From Lachnospiraceae bacterium (lineage in GTDB: Bacteria > Bacillota > Clostridia > Lachnospirales > Lachnospiraceae), in NCBI GenBank assembly GCA_024403485.1, contig JAKSRT010000019.1, forward strand, positions 1-32,134: a DNA stretch of 32,134 nt, written 5' to 3'. The notes beneath the pieces are model-generated. The model was not told the DNA's origin and did not search any database. It saw only the letters and a list, made by a program, of their open reading frames with translations. Of the stretch, positions 16,667 to 23,938 are shown in pieces (the stretch's first letter is position 1; each line of letters opens with the position of its first letter). The translations under genes were made by a program, and so were the position numbers.

Positions 16667-17101
16667 ATGATAAGAGAAATTCAGAACAACGATTTGTCGG
16701 GCTTGTTAGAACTGTATACACAGCTTCATAATAATCCAATACCGGAAGAATCGCCGGAACTTTTAGAAAAATGGAATAGAATACTAAAGGATAAAGACCA
16801 TCATATCATTGTGGCCGAAGAAGAGGGTAAAATTGTTTCATCCTGTGTATGTGTGATTATTCCAAATCTTACACATGAACAAAGGCCGTATGCTTTTGTG
16901 GAAAATGTGATTACAGATGAGGTTTATCGGGGAAAAGGTCTTGCTACGAAGTGCCTTGATTATGCCAAAAGTATTGCATTAAAAGAAAATTGCTATAAAA
17001 TAATGTTGCTTACAGGCTCGAAAAATCCAAAGACCCTGAATTTTTACAGAAAAGCAGGTTATAACAGCGAGGACAAGACTGCATTTATCCAATGGCTGTA
17101 A
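16667..17101 (+). CDS. GNAT family N-acetyltransferase
   Basis: 144 aa, a complete single GNAT domain. Acetyl-CoA binding is indicated by VENVITDEVYRGKGLATKCL (the R-G-K-G-L/A loop) and the closing LTGSKNPKTLNFYRKAGY typical of motif B. The substrate cannot be predicted. The ATG has no clear ribosome site, and the 5' side carries the direct repeat noted at 16654-16665, so the original leader may have been changed by an insertion. The stop is 17 bp before the next ATG, suggesting co-transcription with the lipoprotein. Confidence 0.85.
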   Translation: MIREIQNNDLSGLLELYTQLHNNPIPEESPELLEKWNRILKDKDHHIIVAEEEGKIVSSCVCVIIPNLTHEQRPYAFVENVITDEVYRGKGLATKCLDYAKSIALKENCYKIMLLTGSKNPKTLNFYRKAGYNSEDKTAFIQWL

Positions 17102-17118
17102 AAGGAGGATAATTTTTA

Positions 17119-18354
17119 ATGGTGATGAATAAAAGATATTTTGCATTATTAACATGTATGGCACTTCTGTTGTCGACATTGTCAGGTTGTGGATTGATAG
17201 ATCGGCTAACAGGAAAAGATAAAACGGAAACATCTGTAGCCGGTTCGACTGTAATTTCAGTGGATGAATCTGTTGAGGACGGAGCTGACACTCAGGAGAG
17301 TGATGAAAATGATACAAAAGATCAGCAGGGAGAGACTGAGGAAGAATCAGCTTCCGAACCGGACTATGATTCATTTTATCTTCCCGTTATGCAGAATGTT
17401 TGCGATTATCTTCTTAATCCCGATTTGGATTACGGTCTATACGAAGGTGTATCGGGCCTTTTTGAGGTTGCAATATATTCAGAAGCTCCGCTCGATGAAA
17501 TATACTGTAAATATGAAGATATTAACGATGACGGGATAAAAGAACTTCTTGTGGTTGATTCCGGTGATGCAGAATATATGGTTAAGCAGATGATTTACAG
17601 CCTTTTTACCATCAGCGATGGAGAAGTGGTTAATTTGCTTGAGGGCTGGCCAAGAAACGCATATTATTATGCGGGAGACGGCAAATTTACTACCACTCAG
17701 TCCGGCGGAGCAGCATATTCAGGCTTCGGTGAGTTTTCTTTTGCTCCGATAAGTAATGAAATTATCTGGGATGATTTTTATTTTTCGGATTTGGATGATG
17801 ATTTAAATTCTATATTCTTTCATAATAAATCCGGCAGCTGGGAAATAAATGAGTCAGAACCCTATAATGCAGAAGACGAAGAGTTTTGGGCACTTTATGA
17901 CACTTACAGTGAAAAAGCAACAGAAATAGACGATCTTGTTTCGCTAAGCACATATATCAAAGAAGGTAAACTTTCAATGCCGATTCAGATTACCATGCTT
18001 CAGGGACCTGAAATTCCGGATGATGATTTTATTAATTGTGTACTCAGCGATTCCGACGATCCTGCAGTTGTTGCTTTATATACGAATGAGAAGATTGATG
18101 ATTTCCAGATTTTAGGGTTAAGTCTTGCTTCTGTTAACGATGACGGTGAGGTATTCTTTAATACTGATCTTATTTATTGTTTTGATAATTTTGACCCCGA
18201 TCATCCGATTCTTGTGTCTTTTACAATGATGGGTGATCTGGCAGATTACGGTTTTTCATATGATGATGGTGAAACCACCAAGATTTATGCTATAATGGAA
18301 AGCGGTTATGATGGTTCCTTTTATATGGAACGCGTAAATGTAGAAAGACATTAG
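17119..18354 (+). CDS. Uncharacterised lipoprotein with acidic linker
   Basis: 411 aa. A lipoprotein signal with lipobox LSGC (C24) is followed by an acidic, Ser/Thr/Glu-rich spacer (about 40-90) that would hold the protein away from the membrane. The segment DINDDGIKELLVVDSG (about residue 134) resembles the calcium-binding D-x-N-x-D-G loop of FG-GAP/VCBS-type proteins, and many clostridial lipoproteins carry such DxNxDGxxELL strings. I do not recognise the rest (aromatic-rich, acidic), and no enzyme motif is visible. ATG 17119 has AAAGGAGGAT 10 nt upstream; a second ATG lies two codons later. Confidence 0.75.
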   Translation: MVMNKRYFALLTCMALLLSTLSGCGLIDRLTGKDKTETSVAGSTVISVDESVEDGADTQESDENDTKDQQGETEEESASEPDYDSFYLPVMQNVCDYLLNPDLDYGLYEGVSGLFEVAIYSEAPLDEIYCKYEDINDDGIKELLVVDSGDAEYMVKQMIYSLFTISDGEVVNLLEGWPRNAYYYAGDGKFTTTQSGGAAYSGFGEFSFAPISNEIIWDDFYFSDLDDDLNSIFFHNKSGSWEINESEPYNAEDEEFWALYDTYSEKATEIDDLVSLSTYIKEGKLSMPIQITMLQGPEIPDDDFINCVLSDSDDPAVVALYTNEKIDDFQILGLSLASVNDDGEVFFNTDLIYCFDNFDPDHPILVSFTMMGDLADYGFSYDDGETTKIYAIMESGYDGSFYMERVNVERH

Positions 18355-18403
18355 TTTTATAGTAAAGTATAAAAAAGTATTTGTTGGAAAGAAGGAATTC
18401 CAT

Positions 18404-19099
18404 ATGAAGAATTCAGTTGATATGTCTGCTTTATTTGGCAGTTTAAACAATAAGAATAACGCCTTCAGCGGAATCAATTTGATGGATTATTCATCAATTA
18501 AAAACGGCAGTTACGGCAAACTTATGAAAGCATATTACAGTAAGGATGCCGCCGGAGATTCAGACAAAAGTCAGGCAGTTAATAAAATCGTTGATAAAAA
18601 AGCCCAGGTGGACACTACAGGTCTTTCGGATGTAAAGAAAAAGGCCGATGCTTTAAAAGCATCAGCAGATAAGCTTGCCTCCTCTGATTTATGGGCGACT
18701 GTTGATGGAAGTTATGATACCGATAAGGTAGCTTCTGCAGTGGAAGATTTTGCGAAAAACTATAACAGTACACTTAAGCAGGCTGCAAAGGTTACTTCTA
18801 CCGATATTTCTAAGAATGCTTCATATATGGAAGATATGAGCAAGATGATGTCAAAGACTCTTGCCAAGGCAGGAATCACTTTTGATACTGACGGTTATAT
18901 GAAGGTTGATACAGATGCTTTAAAGAAGGCTGATCAGAAGGTGGTTAAATCATTGTTTGAGGGAAGTGCTTCTTACGGAAGTGAAATAGCTTCCAATGCG
19001 GCTGATATTGCAAAGACTGCTGTTAATAATTCAAGCCTTTATAATAATCAGGCGGCACTTAACAGTTCAATGCCCGGTATTTTTAATTCATTTGTATGA
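18404..19099 (+). CDS. Uncharacterised helical protein resembling the tail of flagellar cap protein FliD
   Basis: 231 aa, with no signal peptide or membrane helix; rich in Ala, Ser, Lys and Asp, mostly helical with no cysteine. The stretch LAKAGITFDTDGYMKVDTDALKK followed by VVKSLFEG resembles the C-terminal block of FliD (G-I-x-x-D-x-x-G-x-L-x-x-D, then V-x-x-L-F), but the full FliD architecture is absent. It could be a flagellum-related export substrate or an unrelated helical protein; the window holds a chemoreceptor but no flagellar genes. ATG 18404 is preceded by AAGAAGGAA. A terminator follows at once, so it ends the transcript. Confidence 0.7.
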   Translation: MKNSVDMSALFGSLNNKNNAFSGINLMDYSSIKNGSYGKLMKAYYSKDAAGDSDKSQAVNKIVDKKAQVDTTGLSDVKKKADALKASADKLASSDLWATVDGSYDTDKVASAVEDFAKNYNSTLKQAAKVTSTDISKNASYMEDMSKMMSKTLAKAGITFDTDGYMKVDTDALKKADQKVVKSLFEGSASYGSEIASNAADIAKTAVNNSSLYNNQAALNSSMPGIFNSFV

Positions 19100-19113
19100 T
19101 ATTTTGCTTAGTG

Positions 19114-19144
19114 GGAGGTTGCATAACAGCAACCTCCTTTTTTA
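19114..19144 (+). terminator. Terminator after the FliD-tail-like gene
   Basis: 9-bp stem GGAGGTTGC/GCAACCTCC with loop ATAACA (19114-19137), followed by a run of T. Confidence 0.93.
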
Positions 19145-19177
19145 CTCTATAGGAAAGTTCTTACTATAGAGTAAAAA
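19139..19177. repeat. Perfect 13-bp inverted repeat with 13-bp spacer
   Basis: Arms TTTTTACTCTATA (19139-19151) and TATAGAGTAAAAA (19165-19177) surround GGAAAGTTCTTAC. The left arm shares the T tract of the preceding terminator. It could be a second hairpin on the same transcript, or a binding or recombination site; the sequence alone does not decide. Confidence 0.8.
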
Positions 19178-19342
19178 GTGCTACGCAAGGATGCGCACTC
19201 GCGCAATAGGTATAAAGTTGCAAACGCAACTGCACTCGGCGCTAGCATCTGCCCGGTCAGGTGCTTTCTTGACATGATAATGAGTCTTTAACGCACTTTC
19301 GCGATTCAACGCTTTAACAGTTTAAATTGCAAAAATTTTAAG
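19178..19342. other. Non-coding, GC-richer stretch with short palindromes
   Basis: No gene is supportable. It is less AT-rich than other gaps here and holds several small hairpins, for example TGCGC-ACTC-GCGCA (19194-19207) and GTTGC-AAAC-GCAAC (19217-19230). The minus strand holds two GCGAGTGC-like strings, and one also occurs in the gap at 13105. It may be a dispersed intergenic repeat of this genome. Confidence 0.35.
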
Positions 19343-19371
19343 TTGACACATACCGGCAAGAGTGTTATTAT
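19343..19371 (+). promoter_or_regulatory. Sigma-A promoter of the aromatic amino acid operon
   Basis: Consensus TTGACA (19343-19348), 17-bp spacer, TATTAT (19366-19371). Predicted start near 19378, about 25 nt before the leader peptide ATG. Confidence 0.9.
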
Positions 19372-19402
19372 TCCTACAACAAAGTTATTTTGGAGACTGA
19401 TA

Positions 19403-19471
19403 ATGACTAAAGTAAACGCATCCGCAAAGTATTATTATTTTTACTTTTACTTTACCGACCAAGCGAAGTAA
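19403..19471 (+). CDS. Leader peptide of the aro operon attenuator (Tyr/Phe-rich)
   Basis: 22 codons, ATG 19403 to TAA 19469-19471, with GGAG at 19392-19395 seven nt before the start. Codons 10-17 encode YYYFYFYF (five Tyr, three Phe), so translation should slow when charged tRNA-Tyr or tRNA-Phe is scarce. The ORF lies between a consensus promoter and an intrinsic terminator, 136 bp upstream of the DAHP synthase gene. This is the arrangement of pheL- and trpL-type leaders. The peptide itself needs no function. It is too short for usual gene calling. The assignment rests on the codon run and on the alternative RNA pairings around it. Confidence 0.9.
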   Translation: MTKVNASAKYYYFYFYFTDQAK

Positions 19472-19543
19472 GGTTGATTTGCGGTGCACAGTTTTCAGCG
19501 AGCGAACATGGTGCGGCACAGATTAACCTGTGCCGCTTTTCTT
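19418..19543 (+). promoter_or_regulatory. Transcription attenuator: alternative hairpins and terminator upstream of aroF
   Basis: Segment 1 (19418-19428, inside the leader ORF just before the Tyr run) pairs with segment 2 (19478-19487) over 10 bp with one bulge. Segment 2 (19481-19491) can instead pair with segment 3 (19528-19536) over 9 bp with a 2-nt bulge, or 19471-19481 with 19519-19529 over 11 bp (two G-U). Segment 3 otherwise forms the terminator stem GCGGCACAG/CTGTGCCGC (19513-19521 with 19528-19536) followed by TTTTCTT. A ribosome stalled at the Tyr/Phe codons covers segment 1 and frees segment 2, giving antitermination. A ribosome at the stop codon covers segment 2, giving termination. 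Confidence 0.85.
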
Positions 19544-19606
19544 ATGTTATAACAAAGAAACGAGCGCATGAATATACTTGCATAGATTCCTTGGGAGGAT
19601 AATACA

Positions 19607-20605
19607 ATGATCGTAGTATTAAAAAATAATGTTGAAGAAGAAAAAAGAAATCAGTTAATAGATTGGCTTAAAGGAATGGGACTTGGTGTTCATATTTCAA
19701 CCGGTGAATCCCAGACAGTTCTTGGTCTTATCGGTGATACCGGAAAGGTTGATGCGGAACTTATCGACAGCCTTGAAATAGTTGAATCCGTAAAGAGAGT
19801 GTCAGAAACCTTTAAATGCTGTAACAGAAAATTTCATCCCGAAGATACTGTTGTTGAAGTCGGTGATGTGAAAATCGGCGGCGGAAATTTTGCAATGATT
19901 GCAGGTCCCTGTTCGGTAGAAAACGAAGAGCAGATTGTGGGAATTGCCAGAGACGTAAAGGCTGCAGGTGCAAATATGCTTAGAGGCGGTGCTTTTAAAC
20001 CCCGCACATCTCCTTATGATTTCCAGGGACTTAAGGCAACCGGACTTGAATTTTTAAAAGCAGCAAAACAGGAAACCGGTCTTCCTATTGTAACGGAGAT
20101 TATGAACATTAACGATCTTTCTTTATTTGACGATGTTGATGTTCTTCAGGTAGGAACAAGAAATATGCAGAATTTTGATCTGTTAAAGGAACTTGGCCAG
20201 ACCGGAAAGCCTATTCTTTTGAAAAGGGGTCTTGCCAATACTTTAAAGGAACTGCTTATGAGTGCCGAGTATATTATGGCCAGCGGCAATGAAAATGTTA
20301 TTCTTTGCGAAAGAGGTATCAGAACATACAGCGATTACCTCAGAAACACTTTGGACCTTGGAGCGGTTCCCATGCTTCACGAGCTTTCACACCTTCCCGT
20401 AATTGTTGATCCCAGTCATGCAACAGGTATTGCAAGAGTAGTACCGCCTATGGCAATGGCAGCTACAGCGGCAGGCTGTGACGGACTTATTATTGAAGTT
20501 CACAACGATCCGGCTCACGCACTTTGTGATGGAGCACAGTCTCTTAAACCCGATGAATATGCAGCTTTGGTTAAAAAGATTAAGGCTGTCAGGGAGGTTA
20601 TCTAA
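19607..20605 (+). CDS. aroF: 3-deoxy-7-phosphoheptulonate (DAHP) synthase
   Basis: 332 aa. It condenses phosphoenolpyruvate and erythrose 4-phosphate, the first step of the shikimate pathway. A small N-terminal ferredoxin-like domain (about 1-70) precedes the TIM barrel, as in the Thermotoga-type (I-beta) enzymes, where this domain mediates Tyr/Phe inhibition. Barrel motifs: AGPCSVE, GGAFKPRTSPYDFQG, LLKRG, CERGIRTY and DPSHATG, including the metal- and phosphate-binding residues. Start ATG 19607 follows GGGAGGAT. It is the first structural gene behind the Tyr/Phe attenuator, so enzyme level and activity may both respond to end products. The stop overlaps the tyrA start (TAATG). Confidence 0.96.
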   Translation: MIVVLKNNVEEEKRNQLIDWLKGMGLGVHISTGESQTVLGLIGDTGKVDAELIDSLEIVESVKRVSETFKCCNRKFHPEDTVVEVGDVKIGGGNFAMIAGPCSVENEEQIVGIARDVKAAGANMLRGGAFKPRTSPYDFQGLKATGLEFLKAAKQETGLPIVTEIMNINDLSLFDDVDVLQVGTRNMQNFDLLKELGQTGKPILLKRGLANTLKELLMSAEYIMASGNENVILCERGIRTYSDYLRNTLDLGAVPMLHELSHLPVIVDPSHATGIARVVPPMAMAATAAGCDGLIIEVHNDPAHALCDGAQSLKPDEYAALVKKIKAVREVI

Positions 20606-21435
20606 TGTTAGTAGGAGTAGTTGGATTAGGATTAATCGGTGGTTCTTTTGCCAAAGCATATGCTAAAGCAGGACATACTGTTCTTGCCTCCGATATTGAC
20701 GATAAGGTTGTACAGTTTGCAAAACTCAGTGCGGTTGTGGACGGAGAACTTACCGAGGATAATTTGGCTGAATGCGATCTTGTATTAATCTGCACATATC
20801 CGAAAGCTGCACTGGATTTCATGGAGAAAAACGGCAAGTTTTTTGGAAGTAAACCCATTGTTATAGACTGCTGCGGTACCAAGGAAGTAATTGTGGATCG
20901 AGGAATGGAAATCGCAGAAAAGTACGGCTTTACCTATGTGGGTGGCCATCCTATGGCAGGAACTCAGTTCTCAGGCTTTAAATATGCCAAGGATACCCTT
21001 TACAAGGGTGCTCCCATGGTTATTATTCCGCCAAGATATGATGACATCCTTCTTTTGGATCGTATTAAAAAGATATTGAGCCCCGCAGGCTTTGGAAGCA
21101 TTACTGTATCAACGGCCAAAGAACATGATGAAATGATTGCATTTACATCACAGTTACCCCACGTTGTATCTAATGCATTTGTTAAAAGCCCGACGGTTCG
21201 CAAGCACAAAGGCTTCTCTGCGGGAAGCTACAAGGATCTGACAAGAGTAGCATGGTTAAATCCCGATATGTGGACCGAACTGTTTCTTGAAAATAAAGAG
21301 AATCTTCTTTTTGAACTGGATGTTCTTATAAAGAATCTTGATGCCTACAGAGATGCGATAGCAAAAGAAGACAAGGATACATTAAGACAGCTTCTTCAGG
21401 ACGGAAGAGACATAAAAGAAGAGATAGACGGTTAG
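20605..21435 (+). CDS. tyrA: Prephenate dehydrogenase
   Basis: 276 aa. It oxidatively decarboxylates prephenate to 4-hydroxyphenylpyruvate, the Tyr branch. N-terminal NAD(P)-binding motif GVVGLGLIGGS, catalytic-site block GGHPMAGTQFSG with the conserved histidine, and the helical C-terminal dimerisation region. No chorismate mutase or ACT domain is fused, so the protein has no obvious own Tyr-binding domain. ATG 20605 shares one base with the aroF stop and has GGGAGG upstream. Confidence 0.94.
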   Translation: MLVGVVGLGLIGGSFAKAYAKAGHTVLASDIDDKVVQFAKLSAVVDGELTEDNLAECDLVLICTYPKAALDFMEKNGKFFGSKPIVIDCCGTKEVIVDRGMEIAEKYGFTYVGGHPMAGTQFSGFKYAKDTLYKGAPMVIIPPRYDDILLLDRIKKILSPAGFGSITVSTAKEHDEMIAFTSQLPHVVSNAFVKSPTVRKHKGFSAGSYKDLTRVAWLNPDMWTELFLENKENLLFELDVLIKNLDAYRDAIAKEDKDTLRQLLQDGRDIKEEIDG

Positions 21436-21451
21436 TAAATTAGGAGAAATA

Positions 21452-22753
21452 ATGGAATATACAATTAATCCGGGAATCAGAAGCGGAAAGGTCAGGATTC
21501 CTTCATCAAAATCATATGCGCACAGATTGTTAATCTGTTCTGCACTTTCGGGTGAAAAGACGGATATCGACTGCTACGGAATATCAAAGGATATTACGGC
21601 TACAGCCGATTGCATGCGAGCACTTGGTGCGGACATCAGCATAGGAGACAACAATATAATCGCTGTAAATCCCATTGCGGCTTGTGAAAACAGCAGTTTA
21701 CAGGAAGGCGATGGCTCAGATTTTGACAAGGAACTGAAACATTTATACTGCGGTGAATCGGGATCAACACTTCGTTTTCTTATACCGGTGGTAGGTGCAC
21801 TTGGCGTAAACGGTGTATTCCATATGGAAGGTCGTTTGTCTACAAGACCTTTGGATGATTTGCTGAATGAACTTGAAAAACACGGGATGAGTTTTAACAA
21901 AGAAGGTGACCTTCTTTACTGCAGCGGACAGTTAACCGCAGGAGCATATTCGATTCCCGGAAACATTTCTTCACAGTATATTTCCGGTCTTTTATTTGCC
22001 CTTCCGATTCTTATGGGAGATTCAACTCTTGAAGTAACAAATACAATTGAATCAAAGGCATATATTGAAATGACTGAAGACATAATAATGTCTATGGAAG
22101 TATCGCTGGTTAAAGAAGGGAACAATTATAAGATTCCCGGTAACCAGAAATATAAAGCTCCCGATTATTCTCTAGTGGAGAGTGACTGGTCAAATGCGGC
22201 GTTCTTTTTGTGCATGGGCGCAATGTCCAAAGAAGGTATTTCAATGAATGCCATGAACCTTTCTTCTAAACAGGGAGACAAAAAAATCATTGAAATATTA
22301 AAGGGTTTTGGTGCAAATGTTATTATTGACGGAGATGTCATTACTGTAAAGGCTGATAAACTCATGGGGCAGACGATAGATGCGTCAGAGATTCCCGATC
22401 TTGTACCGACAATCAGTGCGCTGGCTTCGGTTGCACAGGGTACAACAAATATCGTAAATGCAGCCAGACTTCGTTTTAAAGAGTCGGATCGACTCAATTC
22501 TACCGCAAACATGATAAATAATATCGGCGGAAGGGTTACAGAAACGGAAGATGGGCTTATAATAGAAGGAGTGCAGTCTTTAAAGGGCGGCACGGTTGAT
22601 TCCGTTAATGACCACAGAATAGCGATGGCTTCTGCTGTTGCAGCCTGTGGCTCAAAGGGAAATGTAAAAGTATTGGATTCGGGATGTATAGCCAAGTCCT
22701 ATCCGAATTTCTGGATTGATTTAGAATCGTTGGAGGTAACTGATGAGCAGTAG
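21452..22753 (+). CDS. aroA: 3-phosphoshikimate 1-carboxyvinyltransferase (EPSP synthase)
   Basis: 433 aa, full family length. It transfers the enolpyruvyl group of PEP to shikimate 3-phosphate. Signatures: SKSYAHRLLICSALS at the N-terminus, LYCGESGSTLRFLIPV, RFKESDRL and NDHRIAMASAVAA. The ATG has TTAGGAGAA upstream, 16 bp after tyrA. The 3' end overlaps aroC by 11 bp. Confidence 0.96.
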   Translation: MEYTINPGIRSGKVRIPSSKSYAHRLLICSALSGEKTDIDCYGISKDITATADCMRALGADISIGDNNIIAVNPIAACENSSLQEGDGSDFDKELKHLYCGESGSTLRFLIPVVGALGVNGVFHMEGRLSTRPLDDLLNELEKHGMSFNKEGDLLYCSGQLTAGAYSIPGNISSQYISGLLFALPILMGDSTLEVTNTIESKAYIEMTEDIIMSMEVSLVKEGNNYKIPGNQKYKAPDYSLVESDWSNAAFFLCMGAMSKEGISMNAMNLSSKQGDKKIIEILKGFGANVIIDGDVITVKADKLMGQTIDASEIPDLVPTISALASVAQGTTNIVNAARLRFKESDRLNSTANMINNIGGRVTETEDGLIIEGVQSLKGGTVDSVNDHRIAMASAVAACGSKGNVKVLDSGCIAKSYPNFWIDLESLEVTDEQ

Positions 22754-23810
22754 TTACGGTGAAAATTTGAGAGTAACAATTTTTGGCCAGTCTCATTCAA
22801 ACGCTATAGGAATGACTCTTGAAGGAATTCCTGCAGGCGAAAAGATTGATACCGAAAAACTGAATGCTTTTATGGCAAGACGCGCACCGGGTAATAATTC
22901 ATATTCAACCCCCAGAAAAGAGGCGGATCAGCCTGAATTTTTATGCGGAGTGTTTAATGATTATACTTGCGGAACTCCTATTTCTGCCATAATCAGAAAC
23001 AGTAATACCCGCTCACAGGACTACAGCGAATTAAAGAGGGTTCCACGTCCGGGACATGCTGATTATACTGCAGAGGAAAAGTATAAAGGCTTTCAGGATT
23101 ACACCGGAGGAGGACATTTTTCGGGAAGACTTACTGCACCTCTTTGTATTGCCGGAGGCATTTGCTTACAGATTCTTGAAAAAGAAGGAATTGAAATTCT
23201 TACCAGAATTAAGTCCATAAAGGATGTTGAAGATAAGGGTGAACTTATTGATGCCACATCAGGGAAAACATTCCCCGTTGTTGATGATGCCCAGGGTGAG
23301 AAGATGGTGGCTCTTATAGAAGAATATAAGGCTAAGGGAGACTCTGTCGGAGGAATAATCGAATGTGTGATTAACGGACTTCCTGTGGGACTTGGGGATC
23401 CCATGTTTGATGGCATGGAGAATCGCATTGCCAACATTATTTTCGGTATTCCTGCGGTAAAAGGTCTTGAATTTGGTGCCGGCTTTGACGTTGCAAAGAT
23501 GACAGGCAGCGAAAACAATGACTATTACAAATATGAAAACGGACAGGTAAAAACACTTACCAACAATGCAGGGGGAATTTTAGGCGGTATTACAAACGGA
23601 ATGCCTCTTACGTTTAAAGTAGCGATTAAACCAACTCCTTCGATTGCGATGACTCAGCAGAGTGTGGACCTTAAGACCGGTGAGGAAAAAGAACTGGTTG
23701 TAAAAGGACGCCACGATCCCTGTATTGTGCCCAGAGCGGTACCGGTTGTTGAGGCTGCTGCAGCAATTGCGGTGTATGATGCCCTTCTTGGACAAAAGAA
23801 GCTGAAATAG
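22743..23810 (+). CDS. aroC: Chorismate synthase
   Basis: 355 aa. It converts EPSP to chorismate using reduced FMN. Family signatures: GQSHSNAIGMTLEGIPAG, ARRAPGNNSYSTPRKEAD, RPGHADYT and GGGHFSGRLTAPLCIAGGI, plus the C-terminal GRHDPCIVPRAVPVVEA. ATG 22743 lies inside the end of aroA with TTGGAGGT upstream, so the two are translationally coupled. A 128-bp gap with degenerate repeats follows. Confidence 0.96.
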   Translation: MSSSYGENLRVTIFGQSHSNAIGMTLEGIPAGEKIDTEKLNAFMARRAPGNNSYSTPRKEADQPEFLCGVFNDYTCGTPISAIIRNSNTRSQDYSELKRVPRPGHADYTAEEKYKGFQDYTGGGHFSGRLTAPLCIAGGICLQILEKEGIEILTRIKSIKDVEDKGELIDATSGKTFPVVDDAQGEKMVALIEEYKAKGDSVGGIIECVINGLPVGLGDPMFDGMENRIANIIFGIPAVKGLEFGAGFDVAKMTGSENNDYYKYENGQVKTLTNNAGGILGGITNGMPLTFKVAIKPTPSIAMTQQSVDLKTGEEKELVVKGRHDPCIVPRAVPVVEAAAAIAVYDALLGQKKLK

Positions 23811-23817
23811 GATACAC

Positions 23818-23918
23818 AGGTTATATAAATAGGCTGAACACAGGCCTATATAAGAGGTTGTTGTACGCAGGCCTACATAAAGGGCTGTACATAAGGCTTA
23901 TAAAAAGCCGAAAACATC
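23818..23918 (+). repeat. Four degenerate ~25-bp repeats between aroC and pheA
   Basis: Copies begin at AGG 23818, 23842, 23869 and 23894 (steps of 24, 27 and 25 bp) and loosely share AGGCCTATATAA followed by GGCTGTACA. Small hairpins can form, for example TAGGC..GCCTA (23830-23848) and GGCTT..AAGCC (23895-23909). The reading frame stays open toward pheA but no ribosome site supports translation. Confidence 0.55.
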
Positions 23919-23938
23919 AACAGATAAGGATTGAAAAC

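Noticed and set aside
19372..19606. T-box riboswitch in front of aroF
   Set aside because: No T-box sequence or stem I specifier loop is seen; the leader ORF and alternative stems explain the region better.
23858..23938. N-terminal extension of PheA
   Set aside because: It is encoded by the degenerate repeats and lacks a ribosome site; homologous chorismate mutase starts at MDLLECR.
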